Of a DNA stretch of 64,000 nucleotides, positions 8,439-18,230 are shown piece after piece. The stretch's first letter is position 1; every line of letters begins with the position of its first letter. The DNA comes from Streptomyces polyasparticus (GTDB lineage: Bacteria; Actinomycetota; Actinomycetes; Streptomycetales; Streptomycetaceae), in NCBI RefSeq assembly GCF_014493765.1, contig NZ_JACTVJ010000007.1, positions 310,001-374,000 on the forward strand. The letters run 5' to 3'. Below the pieces are notes generated by a model. It was not told the origin of the DNA and searched no databases. It saw nothing but the letters and a program-made list of their open reading frames with translations. Position numbers and translations under genes: made by a program.

Positions 8439-8855
8439 TCAGAGCACCTGCTGCAGCTGCCGCGTGTACGCCCCGTTCATGCTGTGCACCGTCACCACCT
8501 GCGGCTGGATGCGCATGTACACCGGCTCGAACAGCGCACCGTCCACGAAGTGCGGTGCGGGTCCGAAGAGTTCGAGCTCCTCGACGCTCGGCTCGATGGC
8601 CTCGCACAGGCCGACGAGCTGGACGGACCACAGACCGTCCGCGCCGGAGTTGAGGTTGTCGGCGCCATAGGCGACGACGCTGCCGATGCAGGCCTGGTGG
8701 TAGCCGAAGCCTTTGTGCATACGGAGCAGCAGCGTGCCGTCCACGACGATGTGCCGGGCGAGGGCGAGGAAAGGCAGCGCTCGCATGCTGGTGGCCACAC
8801 GCCCGTGCGGGACGTGGGACAGCAGGTCGAGGGCGCGGTTCTCATCGGTGGACAT
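8439..8855 (-). CDS. Pyridoxamine 5'-phosphate oxidase-like FMN-binding split-barrel protein
   Basis: The 138-aa protein has the split-barrel pattern of actinobacterial PPOX-type proteins: GRVATSMRALPFLALARHIVVDG, MHKGFGYHQACIGSVVAYGAD, then ELFGPAPHFVDGALFEPVYMRIQPQVVTVH. Such small proteins bind FMN, haem or F420 and may act as reductases or cofactor-binding redox proteins; the cofactor cannot be decided from the sequence. ATG 8855 is preferred because GTGGAG precedes it and the upstream extension does not look family-like. It lies next to a response regulator read in the same direction, with 128 bases between. Confidence 0.7.
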   Translation of the reverse strand: MSTDENRALDLLSHVPHGRVATSMRALPFLALARHIVVDGTLLLRMHKGFGYHQACIGSVVAYGADNLNSGADGLWSVQLVGLCEAIEPSVEELELFGPAPHFVDGALFEPVYMRIQPQVVTVHSMNGAYTRQLQQVL

Positions 8856-8983
8856 GACTCCACTGTCCAGTACGGACAAGGTGTCGGGAAAGGGGCACCC
8901 GCCCCTCGTCATCGGGGCCGTAAGTCCCGAATAAAGTCCGCGTCAGTGCCCGCGCCCGTGCTTTTCGGCCCGCATCGGCGCTA

Positions 8984-9661
8984 TCAGTGCTTTTCCGCCT
9001 GCATACGGGCGACATAGGCGGCGGCCTGGGAACGGCGTTCCATGCCCAGCTTGGAAAGCAGGCTGGAGACGTAGTTCTTGATGGTCTTCTCGGCCAGGTG
9101 CAGACGCTCGCCGATCGCGCGGTTGGTCAGACCCTCGCCGATCAGATCGAGGATCTTGCGCTCCTGCTCGGTGAGGTTGGAGAGCCGGTCGTCGCCCTTG
9201 GCGTTGTTGCCGTCGCGCAGGCGCTCCAGGACACGGGCGGTGGCGACCGGGTCGAGCAGCGACTTTCCGGCGGCCACGTCCCGTACGGCCGTCAGGAGCT
9301 CATTGCCCCGGATGGCCTTGAGGACATAGCCGGACGCACCGGCCATGATCGCGTCGAAAAGGGCCTCGTCGTCGGCGAACGAGGTGAGCATCAAGCATTT
9401 GATGTCCTCGTTCTGCGAGCGGATCTCGCGGCACACCTCGACACCGCTGCCGTCGGGCAGCCGTACGTCGAGCACGGCCACGTCGGGCCGGGTCGCGGGG
9501 ATCCTGACCAGGGCGTCCGCTGCGGTACCCGCTTCGCCGACGACCTCGATGTCCGCTTCGACGGACAACAGCTCATGGACACCTCGTCGGACCACTTCGT
9601 GGTCATCGAGGAGGAAAACTGTGATTTTGCCTTCTTCGCGCACGATGTCAGTGTCACACAT
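8984..9661 (-). CDS. NarL/LuxR-family response regulator (DevR/DosR-like)
   Basis: The 225-aa protein has an N-terminal receiver domain with the acidic pair DD (residues 19-20), phospho-acceptor Asp65 ([11 protein letters not shown]), a switch Thr/Ser in LTSFADDE and Lys in VLKAIRG. The C-terminal LuxR helix-turn-helix ([21 protein letters not shown]... about residues 160-205) binds DNA. No histidine kinase is adjacent, so it is an orphan regulator by context. It is transcribed divergently from the bkd operon across 308 bases, which makes that operon a natural candidate target, but this is inference. ATG 9661 has a GGAAGAG ribosome site. Confidence 0.88.
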   Translation of the reverse strand: MCDTDIVREEGKITVFLLDDHEVVRRGVHELLSVEADIEVVGEAGTAADALVRIPATRPDVAVLDVRLPDGSGVEVCREIRSQNEDIKCLMLTSFADDEALFDAIMAGASGYVLKAIRGNELLTAVRDVAAGKSLLDPVATARVLERLRDGNNAKGDDRLSNLTEQERKILDLIGEGLTNRAIGERLHLAEKTIKNYVSSLLSKLGMERRSQAAAYVARMQAEKH

Positions 9662-9969
9662 TGGCTCTTCCGCTGCTCCGGGGGCCCGGGATAACGTGCC
9701 GGTGTTCCGGCCCCTCCAAGGCGCTGACCAGTGGTTGTTCCCGCATTCCTCGATTTACTTGGAAATCCAAGCAAAATCGCAGGTCAAATGGGGTTTCGCA
9801 GATATGCGAGGCACTGGGTAACGTGCTTTGTACAGGGCGCTCGCCGGGGCACCTGTCACGCCTGTTCCCGACTTTCCCGATCGCACCCACCCCGTGCGCG
9901 GGTACGGATACAGGTGAGCCGCACTGGTTCCCGGCCGATCCCGGGGGCCGGACCGACGGAGGAGTACAC
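9662..9969. promoter_or_regulatory. 308-bp divergent promoter region, response regulator / bkd operon
   Basis: No gene is seen. The region is noticeably more AT-rich than the flanks. It carries two small perfect inverted repeats, CTTGG-AAAT-CCAAG (9758-9771) and CGCA-GATA-TGCG (about 9797-9808), that could be operators. Promoter elements could not be assigned with confidence. Confidence 0.45.
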
Positions 9970-11151
9970 GTGACCGTGGAAAGCACCGCCGCGCGCACAC
10001 CGCGCCGCACCAGCGGTGGCAAGCGCGCCGGCGGAAAGACCGCCACCAAGGCCGCGAAGACCGCGCAGGCCCAGGCCGCCGAGCCCGAGCTCGTTCAGCT
10101 GCTGACCCCCGAGGGCCAGCGCGTCGAGCACCCCGACTACGCCATCGACCTGAGCGCCGACGAGCTCCGAGGCCTGTACAAGGACATGGTCCTGACCAGG
10201 CAGTTCGATGCCGAGGCCATTGCCCTGCAGCGCCAGGGCGAGCTGGGTCTGTGGCCCTCGCTGCTCGGCCAGGAGGCCGCCCAGATCGGCTCCGGACGCG
10301 CCACGAAGGACGACGACTACGTCTTTCCCACGTATCGCGAGCACGGCGTCGCCTGGTGCCGCGGCGTGCAGCCGAAGAACCTCCTCGGCATGTTCCGCGG
10401 TGTGAACAACGGCGGCTGGGACCCCAACAGCAACAACTTCCACCTGTACACGATCGTCATCGGCTCCCAGGCGCTGCACGCCACGGGCTATGCGATGGGC
10501 ATCACCAAGGACGGCGCCGACTCGGCCGTCGTCGCGTACTTCGGTGACGGCGCCTCCAGCCAGGGCGACGTGATGGAGGGCTTCAACTTCGCCGCGGTCT
10601 ACAACGCGCCGGTGGTCTTCTTCTGCCAGAACAACCAGTGGGCGATCTCCGAGAGCAACGAGAAGCAGTTCCGGGTGCCGCTCTACCAGCGCGCCCAGGG
10701 CTTCGGCTTCCCCGGTGTCCGCGTCGACGGCAATGACGTACTCGCCGTCCTGGCCGTCACGCGCGCCGCGCTCGACCGTGCCCGGCGCGGCGAGGGCCCG
10801 ATGCTGATCGAGGCCTTCACGTACCGCATGGGTGCCCACACCACCTCCGACGACCCGACGAAGTACCGCAGGGACGAGGAGCGCGAGGCCTGGGAGGCCA
10901 AGGACCCGATCCTGCGCCTGCGCACCTACCTCCTCGCGGAGGGCCTGGCCGACGAGGCCTTCTTCGCCGATCTGGAGAAGGAGTCCGAGGCCTTCGGCAA
11001 GCAGGTCCGCGAGGCCGTCCGGTCCATGGAGGACCCGGACATGATGGCGATCTTCGAGAATGTCTACGCGGACGGGAGCGCCCTCGTCGACGAGGAGCGC
11101 GCGCAGTTCGCGGCTTACCAGGCGTCCTTCGCGGATGGGGAGGGCAAGTAA
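9970..11151 (+). CDS. bkdA: Branched-chain (or pyruvate) 2-oxoacid dehydrogenase E1 component, alpha subunit
   Basis: The 393-aa protein is the thiamine-diphosphate-dependent decarboxylase alpha chain. The TPP signature GDGASSQGDVMEGFNFAAVYNAPVVFF starts near residue 195 and ends in QNNQWAISE. An unusual Ala/Lys-rich N-terminal ~35 residues precede the domain, as in other actinobacterial forms. GTG 9970 has a strong GGAGGAG site. It heads a three-gene operon with only 2 and 10 bases between genes. In Streptomyces such operons make acyl-CoA starters from valine, leucine and isoleucine for branched fatty acids and polyketides. A pyruvate-using enzyme cannot be excluded because the substrate pocket is not readable by eye. 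Confidence 0.88.
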   Translation: MTVESTAARTPRRTSGGKRAGGKTATKAAKTAQAQAAEPELVQLLTPEGQRVEHPDYAIDLSADELRGLYKDMVLTRQFDAEAIALQRQGELGLWPSLLGQEAAQIGSGRATKDDDYVFPTYREHGVAWCRGVQPKNLLGMFRGVNNGGWDPNSNNFHLYTIVIGSQALHATGYAMGITKDGADSAVVAYFGDGASSQGDVMEGFNFAAVYNAPVVFFCQNNQWAISESNEKQFRVPLYQRAQGFGFPGVRVDGNDVLAVLAVTRAALDRARRGEGPMLIEAFTYRMGAHTTSDDPTKYRRDEEREAWEAKDPILRLRTYLLAEGLADEAFFADLEKESEAFGKQVREAVRSMEDPDMMAIFENVYADGSALVDEERAQFAAYQASFADGEGK

Positions 11152-11153
11152 CC

Positions 11154-12134
<981 letters not shown>

Positions 12135-12144
12135 GGAGAGGGTC

Positions 12145-13629
12145 GTGACGACGATGACTGACACCCGCTTCCGCGAGTTCAAGATGCCGGACGTCGGCGA
12201 AGGACTCACCGAGGCCGAAATCCTCAAGTGGTACGTCAAGGCGGGCGACACCGTCTCCGACGGGCAGGTCGTCTGCGAGGTCGAGACCGCCAAGGCCGCG
12301 GTCGAGCTGCCCATTCCGTACGACGGTGTGGTGCACGAGCTGCGCTTCCCCGAGGGCACCACGGTCGATGTCGGCCAGGTGATCATCTCAGTGGACATCG
12401 CGCCGGGATCCGCGCCTGCCGAGGCCCCCGCCGCCGAGGCCGCCGCTCCGGTGGCCGAGCCCGCCGCCGATGCCGCTCAGCCCGAGGGGCGCCAGCCGGT
12501 GCTCGTCGGATACGGGGTGGCCGCCAGCTCGACGAAGCGGCGGGCCCGCAAGGGTGCCGAGGCTCCGTCGGCTTCGGCTGCTGCGGGCGCTCCGGCTGCT
12601 CCGGCCGCTCCGGCTGTTCCGGCGCAGGAGTCGGCCGCGCCCGCGGGCACGTACTACGGCTCGCCCGCCGCGGCCGCCGTGCAGGCTGAGATGAACGGGT
12701 ACTCCGCGCCCGCCGCCGGTACGAAGCCGCTGGCCAAGCCGCCGGTGCGCAAGCTGGCCAAGGACCTGGGCGTGGACCTCGCCACGGTCACGCCGAGCGG
12801 GCCCGACGGGATCATCACGCGTGAGGACGTGCACGCCGCGGTGGCTCCGGCCCCCGAGGCGGCCCCCGTTTCACGTGAAACAACTCCCGCTGCTCCGGCG
12901 CCGGTTCAGGCCGCGCCGGTCGCGGGGGCCCGTGAGACCCGTATCCCCGTGAAGGGTGTCCGCAAGGCCACCGCCGCGGCGATGGTCGGCTCGGCGTTCA
13001 CCGCGCCGCATGTCACCGAGTTCGTGACGGTGGACGTGACGCGCACGATGAAGCTGGTCGAGGAGCTGAAGTCCGACAAGGACATGCAGGGCCTCAGGGT
13101 CAATCCGCTGCTCCTGATCGCGAAGGCGCTGCTCGTCGCGATCAAGCGGAACCCCGAGGTCAACGCCGCCTGGGACGAGGCCGCCCAGGAGATCGTGCTC
13201 AAGCACTACGTAAACCTGGGCATCGCGGCGGCCACGCCGCGCGGTCTGATCGTGCCGAACATCAAGGACGCGCACGACAAGACCCTGCCCGAGCTGGCGT
13301 CCGCGCTCGGCGAGCTGGTGTCCACGGCCCGTGAGGGCAAGACGACGCCGGCGGCGATGCAGGGCGGCACCGTGACGATCACCAACGTGGGCGTCTTCGG
13401 TGTCGACACCGGTACGCCGATCCTCAACCCCGGTGAGTCGGCGATCCTCGCGGTGGGTGCGATCAAGCTCCAGCCGTGGGTCCACAAGGGCAAGGTCAAG
13501 CCGCGTCAGGTCATGACGCTGGCCCTGTCCTTCGACCACCGCCTGGTCGACGGCGAACTCGGCTCCAAGGTCCTCGCCGATGTGGCGGCGGTCCTCGAGC
13601 AGCCGAAGCGGCTGATCACCTGGGCGTAG
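12145..13629 (+). CDS. bkdC: Dihydrolipoamide acyltransferase (E2) of the 2-oxoacid dehydrogenase complex
   Basis: The product has 494 aa. One lipoyl domain (residues 10-85) carries the lipoylated Lys50 in VETAKAAVEL. An Ala/Pro/Glu linker follows. A peripheral-subunit-binding domain lies around residues 195-232 (VRKLAKDLGVDLATV, GIITREDV). After a second linker, the catalytic CAT domain ends with SFDHRLVDGE, whose His is the acyl-transfer base. GTG 12145 has GAGGAGAGGG. The linker between the binding and catalytic domains encodes VSRET at residues 242-246, which is a perfect parS site in DNA. No E3 (lipoamide dehydrogenase) gene is present, so E3 is supplied from elsewhere. Confidence 0.9.
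   Translation: MTTMTDTRFREFKMPDVGEGLTEAEILKWYVKAGDTVSDGQVVCEVETAKAAVELPIPYDGVVHELRFPEGTTVDVGQVIISVDIAPGSAPAEAPAAEAAAPVAEPAADAAQPEGRQPVLVGYGVAASSTKRRARKGAEAPSASAAAGAPAAPAAPAVPAQESAAPAGTYYGSPAAAAVQAEMNGYSAPAAGTKPLAKPPVRKLAKDLGVDLATVTPSGPDGIITREDVHAAVAPAPEAAPVSRETTPAAPAPVQAAPVAGARETRIPVKGVRKATAAAMVGSAFTAPHVTEFVTVDVTRTMKLVEELKSDKDMQGLRVNPLLLIAKALLVAIKRNPEVNAAWDEAAQEIVLKHYVNLGIAAATPRGLIVPNIKDAHDKTLPELASALGELVSTAREGKTTPAAMQGGTVTITNVGVFGVDTGTPILNPGESAILAVGAIKLQPWVHKGKVKPRQVMTLALSFDHRLVDGELGSKVLADVAAVLEQPKRLITWA
12867..12882. other. parS: parS centromere site (ParB-binding), copy 2, inside bkdC
   Basis: Bases 12868-12881 are GTTTCACGTGAAAC, the perfect 14-bp palindrome. The 16-mer 12867-12882 differs from the ideal only at its first base. 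It is embedded in the coding sequence of the E2 subunit, in a flexible linker where the encoded VSRET is tolerated. It lies 12.4 kb from the other copy. Confidence 0.92.
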
Positions 13630-13669
13630 TGCCCTGGCTGGGCCCGGGCTGCGGGTTTGCCACGGGTGC

Positions 13670-13706
13670 GGCGGGGTGGGCGGGTTTTTTCTTCCCCCAC
13701 CCCGCC
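13670..13706. terminator. Hairpin terminator after the bkd operon
   Basis: GGCGGGGTGGG (13670-13680) pairs with CCCACCCCGCC (13696-13706) around a T-rich loop that includes TTTTTT. It is the only obvious transcript end after bkdC. Confidence 0.6.
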
Positions 13707-13720
13707 CCTTCCCGAAACCA

Positions 13721-13916
13721 GGGGCTCCGCCCCCAGACCCCCTGGGCAGGGGTGGGCGGGGGCGGCTGGGGCGGATGGCAGAGTGGGAGGGGTCTGTTCT
13801 TTGTGGGCTTCGCCCGCAAGGTCCCGGCGGGGCTCCGCCCCCTGCACCCCAGCGGGGGCTCCGCCCCCTGCACCCCCGGCAGCACCCGGGGCTCGCCCCT
13901 GCACCCCCGTAAGCAC
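13721..13916. repeat. GGGGCTCCGCCCC-type repeat cluster
   Basis: The 13-mer GGGGCTCCGCCCC occurs at 13721-13733, 13829-13841 and 13855-13867. Degenerate GGGGCTCGCCCCTGCACCCCC copies follow. This is a familiar extragenic palindromic repeat in Streptomyces. The whole 13630-13928 gap contains no gene. Confidence 0.75.
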
Positions 13917-13928
13917 AAGGATCCGACG

Positions 13929-14924
13929 ATGCGTCTCAGCACCGCCCCCTGGGTGGTTCTCGCCACCTTCTCCGGGACCCTCATAGCCCTGCAGTCCCGG
14001 ATCAACGGGGAGCTGGCCGCCGGGCTCGGCAAGGACGGGTTCGCCGCGGCGGTGATCTCGTTCGGGTCCGGGTTCGTCGTGCTCGCCCTCGGACTCCTCG
14101 CGTGGCGCGAACCCCGCGACGGTGTGCGCAAAGTGGCGCGGGCCGTACGCGGGCACCGGCTCAAGTGGTGGCAGGTGCTCGGCGGCTTCGGCGGCGCCAC
14201 CTTCGTCCTCGCCCAGGGCCTGACCGTCACGGCCCTCGGCGTCGCGCTCTTCACCGTGGCCATCGTGGCCGGACAGGTCGGCGGCGGTCTGCTCTTCGAC
14301 CGGGTGGGGCTCGGGCCCGCCGGTCCGCAGAAGCCCACCCGGCGCCGGGTCGTCGGCGCGGCCCTCGTGCTCGTCGCCGTCGGGATCTCCATGGCCGACA
14401 AGGTGGGCGGCGGATTCCCGTACGCGCTGCTGCTTCTCCCCCTCGTCGCCGGTGTCTGCGTCAGCTGGCAGCAGGCCGTCAACGGCCATGTGAAGAACAC
14501 CGCGGAATCCGCCTACACCGGCACCTTCTTCAACTTCGCCACCGGCGCCGCCGCGCTCCTGGCCGCCTTCCTCGTGCACGCCGCGTTCGCCGGTGTCCCG
14601 GACGGGCTGCCCTCCGAGCCGTATCTCTACGTCGGCGGCCTGGTCGGCATCGTGTTCATCACCATCGCGGTCGCCACCGTCCAGAAGCTGGGCGTCCTGG
14701 TCCTCGGTCTGTGCACCATCACGGGCCAGCTGATCGGCTCCCTCGCCCTCGACCTCCTGCTGCCGCACGGCGATACGCAGATCACCGCCGGCACTTTCGC
14801 GGGCGCCGGACTCGCCCTGGCCGCCGTGGTGTTCGCCGCCCTGGGAGGAGGGAGCGGGAGTCGCGTGGTCGCCGGATCACGATCCGGCAGCGACCATGGT
14901 CAGCCGGTTCGCCCTGGTGTCTGA
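13929..14924 (+). CDS. DMT-superfamily integral membrane transporter (DUF606/YdcZ-like)
   Basis: The 331-aa protein has about ten hydrophobic helices arranged as two halves. N-terminal helices include WVVLATFSGTLIALQSRING. The central loop FDRVGLGPAGPQKPTRRR lies between helices, and the second half starts at FPYALLLLPLVAGV. The motif SRINGELA near residue 23 and VSWQQAVNGHV in the second half are the pair of N-G motifs seen in DUF606 proteins, whose substrates are mostly unknown. ATG 13929 follows the repeat-rich spacer, so the gene is probably transcribed on its own. It is followed 8 bases later by a peptidase gene, suggesting an operon. Confidence 0.8.
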   Translation: MRLSTAPWVVLATFSGTLIALQSRINGELAAGLGKDGFAAAVISFGSGFVVLALGLLAWREPRDGVRKVARAVRGHRLKWWQVLGGFGGATFVLAQGLTVTALGVALFTVAIVAGQVGGGLLFDRVGLGPAGPQKPTRRRVVGAALVLVAVGISMADKVGGGFPYALLLLPLVAGVCVSWQQAVNGHVKNTAESAYTGTFFNFATGAAALLAAFLVHAAFAGVPDGLPSEPYLYVGGLVGIVFITIAVATVQKLGVLVLGLCTITGQLIGSLALDLLLPHGDTQITAGTFAGAGLALAAVVFAALGGGSGSRVVAGSRSGSDHGQPVRPGV

Positions 14925-14931
14925 TGCCTGC

Positions 14932-16377
14932 ATGCGAAGACCTTTCCTCTCCCTGGTCCTGGCCGCGGGACTCGCTGCCGCGGGTTGCAGCGCCGGGTCG
15001 CCGGACGGGCCGTCCGGCCGGCAGCAGGATGCCAAGAACACCGAGAAGCCCAAGCCGAAGCCGACGGGCACTCCCGGTGCGGCCGGCACCGACGACTCCG
15101 TCTTCCCGCAGGCGGGCAACGGCGGATACGACGCCCTGCACTACGCCCTCGATCTGACCGTCCGCCCCAAGACGGCCACCGTGCTCACCGGGACGGCGAC
15201 CGTGCGGGCGAAGGCCACGCAGGATCTCTCCCGCTTCAATCTGGACCTGTCGGGGCTGAAGGTCGGCGCCGTCACGGTGGACGGAGAGAAGGCCGCGTAC
15301 AGCCATCAGGGCACCGAGCTCACGATCACTCCCGCCCAACCCCTCGCCGACGACGCGGAGTTCACCGTCGAGGTGAGGTACTCGGGGAACCCGAAGGCGC
15401 TCGGCAGGGGCGGCCACAAGGACGGCTGGCTGCCCACCGACGACGGCGCCTTCGTGATGGGCGAGCCGCTCGGCGCGATGACCTGGTACCCGGTCAACAA
15501 CACGACCCATGACCCGGCCACGTACGACACGAGGATCACCGTCCCCGCCGCTCTGACGGGTGTCTCCAACGGACGTTACGAGGGCGTCGAGCCGGCCACC
15601 GACAAGGGCATGCGCACCTTCAGCTGGCGCAACACGACCCCCACCGTGCCGTATCTGACCACCCTGGCCGTAGGGAAGTTCACGCTCGCGCACGAGGGCG
15701 AGCGCGTGCCCGTGACGACCGCCGTGGACCCGCGGCAGGCCGCCGACGCCCGGCAGATCCTCGGCCGGATCCCGGAGTTCGTGCAGTGGGGCGAGAAGCA
15801 CTTCGGCCCCTACCCCGTCGACTTCGCCGGCGCGATCGTCGACCACGACCCGGGCAACGGCGTCGCCCTGGAGACCATGGGCCGGCCCGTCTACGGCACG
15901 GCGCCCGAGGACACGGTGATGGCCCATGAGTACGCCCACCAGTGGTTCGGGAACTCCGTCCGGCTCGCGGACTGGTCGCAGATCTGGCTGAACGAGGGCT
16001 TCGCCACGTACGCGATGTGGATGTGGGACGAGGAGCACGGGCTCGGCACGGCCCAGGAGTGGTTCGACACGGTCTACCGGGCGCCCGCGGGCGACGACGT
16101 GTGGAAGGTGATCCCCGGAAAGCCGGCCGGGCCCGACGATCTCTTCAGCCCGGCGGTCTACTACCGGGGCGCGATGGTGCTGCACAAGGTCCGGCTGGCC
16201 GTCGGTGACGGGAAGTTCCGGCAGATCCTGAAGACCTGGGCCGCCGAGTACGGGGGCAAGGCGGCCACGATCGAGGACTTCACGGCGCTGGCCCAGCGGG
16301 AAGCGGGCGCGGACAAGCCGCTGAAGAAGATCTTCGACGTCTGGCTGTACGGCAAGGGCAAGCCGCGCACGCCGTAG
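14932..16377 (+). CDS. M1-family zinc metallopeptidase, exported lipoprotein
   Basis: The product has 481 aa. The signal peptide ends in a lipobox (LAAGLAAAGC), so the enzyme is tethered outside the membrane. An N-terminal beta domain (about residues 60-260) precedes the thermolysin-like domain. The zinc motif HEYAHQWFG lies near residue 331, with the third ligand Glu in LNEGFATYA about 20 residues later. ALETMG corresponds to the GAMEN substrate motif of aminopeptidase N. The C-terminal helical domain of full-length M1 enzymes is missing, so the protein is a short form common in Streptomyces. It probably cleaves peptides outside the cell. ATG 14932 starts the signal peptide. Confidence 0.88.
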   Translation: MRRPFLSLVLAAGLAAAGCSAGSPDGPSGRQQDAKNTEKPKPKPTGTPGAAGTDDSVFPQAGNGGYDALHYALDLTVRPKTATVLTGTATVRAKATQDLSRFNLDLSGLKVGAVTVDGEKAAYSHQGTELTITPAQPLADDAEFTVEVRYSGNPKALGRGGHKDGWLPTDDGAFVMGEPLGAMTWYPVNNTTHDPATYDTRITVPAALTGVSNGRYEGVEPATDKGMRTFSWRNTTPTVPYLTTLAVGKFTLAHEGERVPVTTAVDPRQAADARQILGRIPEFVQWGEKHFGPYPVDFAGAIVDHDPGNGVALETMGRPVYGTAPEDTVMAHEYAHQWFGNSVRLADWSQIWLNEGFATYAMWMWDEEHGLGTAQEWFDTVYRAPAGDDVWKVIPGKPAGPDDLFSPAVYYRGAMVLHKVRLAVGDGKFRQILKTWAAEYGGKAATIEDFTALAQREAGADKPLKKIFDVWLYGKGKPRTP

Positions 16378-16410
16378 AGCATGCGCAAGCCGCCCACCCC
16401 CTCAAGCAAG

Positions 16411-16456
16411 GGCGGGCCGGCCCGCCGCCTCCTGAGAGGCGACGGCCCGGCCCGCC
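16411..16456. terminator. Long hairpin terminator between convergent genes
   Basis: Arms 16411-16431 and 16436-16456 form a 21-bp stem with two mismatches and a CTGA loop. It sits between the converging M1 peptidase and DD-peptidase genes. Confidence 0.85.
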
Positions 16457-16473
16457 GGTGCTTACGCGCAGGG

Positions 16474-17349
16474 CTACTTCTTGAACCCGTAGTCCATCAG
16501 CTTCTTCGCGTCGGAAGCGCGCGCGTTCACCGACGTCGACTTCAGGACCGTGCCGATGACCGTCTTGCCGTTGCGCGTCGCCGCGAACACCAGGCAGTAG
16601 CCGGCCTCCGGACCCGAGCCCGTCTTGACGCCGATGGCTCCGTTGTAGCTGCCGAGCAGGGTGTTCGTGTTGGACCACGACATGTAGCGGTAGCCGCCGG
16701 ACTTCGTCGTGACCTTCTGCTTGGTCGACTTGGTCTTCACGATCGCGCGGAAGGTCGAGCTCTTCATCGCGGACGAGGCGATCTTCGTGAGGTCGCGGGG
16801 CGTCGAGTAGTTCGCGCCGTTGCCGATGCCGTCGAAGGAGTCGAAGTGGGTGTTCCTCAGACCCATGTCCTTGGCGGTCTTGTTCATCTTGCCGATGAAG
16901 GACTTCACCCGGGCGGCACGCGTGGTGCCCGTGCCGAACTTGTCCGCGAGCGCGTACGCGGCATCGCACCCGGACGGGAGCATCAGCCCGTACAGGAGCT
17001 GGCGGACGGTCACCTTGTCGCCCACGATGAGGCGGGCCGACGAGGCGCCGTTCCTGACGATGTAGTCGCTGTACGCCTTCTGGACCGTGACCTTGGAGTC
17101 CAGGTTCAGGTTCTTCGTGGCCAGGACCACCTTGGCCGTCATGATCTTGGTGGTGGACCCGGTGGACCGGCGGGTGTCCGCGCCCTTGGCGTACAGGCTC
17201 TTGCCGGTCCCGTTGTTCATCACATAGCCGCCCTTGGCGGCGATCGACGGGGTGGGCAGGGTGGCGGCCTGCGCGGAGGTGGTCACGACTCCGCTGGTGA
17301 GCATGGTTCCCGCGATGAGAACAGCAGTGCCCGCTATGCGAATCTTCAA
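16474..17349 (-). CDS. Serine DD-peptidase/transpeptidase of the Streptomyces K15 type (S11 family)
   Basis: The 291-aa precursor has a 29-residue signal peptide ending AQA. Penicillin-binding motifs are STTK (Ser65-Lys68), SGC (126-128) in place of the usual SxN, and KTG (242-244). This SGC variant and the motif spacing match the K15 DD-transpeptidase as remembered; subtracting 29-30 gives its mature numbering (35, 96, 213). The enzyme trims or transfers D-Ala-D-Ala stem peptides outside the membrane. The start is TTG 17349, chosen because TTGGAG lies 8 bases upstream; longer GTG frames give no signal peptide at the N-terminus and no ribosome site. Confidence 0.87.
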   Translation of the reverse strand: MKIRIAGTAVLIAGTMLTSGVVTTSAQAATLPTPSIAAKGGYVMNNGTGKSLYAKGADTRRSTGSTTKIMTAKVVLATKNLNLDSKVTVQKAYSDYIVRNGASSARLIVGDKVTVRQLLYGLMLPSGCDAAYALADKFGTGTTRAARVKSFIGKMNKTAKDMGLRNTHFDSFDGIGNGANYSTPRDLTKIASSAMKSSTFRAIVKTKSTKQKVTTKSGGYRYMSWSNTNTLLGSYNGAIGVKTGSGPEAGYCLVFAATRNGKTVIGTVLKSTSVNARASDAKKLMDYGFKK

Positions 17350-17558
17350 GTTGAATGCTCCAAATGCCCCTAAGGCGCCGCCCCTTGAGCGGGTGCGCAC
17401 TGATGAGACACCTGAAACGGCCGGGAGGTTGCACCGGATGGGCACAGGTTTCACCGGAGGTGCACAGGAGAGTGGCGAAGGGCCCGACGGTCTCGTGCCG
17501 TGTCCCGCATCGTGGACCCGGCCTCGGCTTGCGTACGTGTTGTATCTAAGCTGTGCGC

Positions 17559-18230
17559 ATGCCCGCAGCGCCCGCCCCCGCCCCCGTCCCCCTCAAGCAG
17601 CCACCCGCCGCCGAGCGCGTCTACCAGCACGTCAAGCAGGCGGTCCTGGAACGGCGTTACGAGGGCGGCACCCTGCTCACCGAAGGAGAGCTCGCCGCCG
17701 ACGTCGGCGTCTCGCGCACCCCCGTACGAGAGGCGCTGCTCAAGCTGGAGGTCGAGGGACTGCTCAAGCTGTACCCGAAGAAGGGCGCCCTGGTCCTTCC
17801 CGTGTCGGCGCAGGAGATCGCCGATGTGGTGGAGACGCGGCTGCTCGTCGAGGAGCACGCGGTGCGCAAGGCCGTGCCCGCGTCGCCGCGTCTGCTCGCG
17901 CGTCTGGAGGAGCTGCTCGGGGAGCAGCGGGAGCAGGCCGCGGCCGGGGACTACACGGCCGCCGCGCACTCCGACCGCTGCTTCCACGCCGAGATCGTGC
18001 GCAGCGGGGGCAACGCGATCCTCTCCCGGCTCTACGACCAGCTGCGCGACCGGCAGTTGAGGATGGGCATCGCCGTGATGCACTCCCATCCCGACCGCAC
18101 CGCCAAGACGCTCGGCGAGCATGGCGAGATCCTCGACGCGCTGCGCGCCGGGGACGCGGACCGTGCGGTCGCCGTGATCCACCGGCACATCGGCTGGTTC
18201 CACACGCTCGCTCGCGGAGAAGCACGATGA
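17559..18230 (+). CDS. GntR-family (FadR/FCD) transcription regulator
   Basis: The 223-aa protein has an N-terminal winged helix (AERVYQHVKQAVLERRYEGGTLLTE, then VSRTPVREALLKLEVEGLL, about residues 15-80) and an all-helical FCD effector domain. That domain has conserved His/Asp/Arg positions for a metal and carboxylate ligand (ETRLLVEEHAVRKA, DRCFHAEIV, GEHGEILDAL). Its stop overlaps the start of the MFS transporter gene (ATGA), so the two form an operon. The simplest reading is a regulator controlling the uptake or efflux of its ligand. The ligand is unknown. ATG 17559 is preferred over GTG 17553. Confidence 0.87.
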   Translation: MPAAPAPAPVPLKQPPAAERVYQHVKQAVLERRYEGGTLLTEGELAADVGVSRTPVREALLKLEVEGLLKLYPKKGALVLPVSAQEIADVVETRLLVEEHAVRKAVPASPRLLARLEELLGEQREQAAAGDYTAAAHSDRCFHAEIVRSGGNAILSRLYDQLRDRQLRMGIAVMHSHPDRTAKTLGEHGEILDALRAGDADRAVAVIHRHIGWFHTLARGEAR

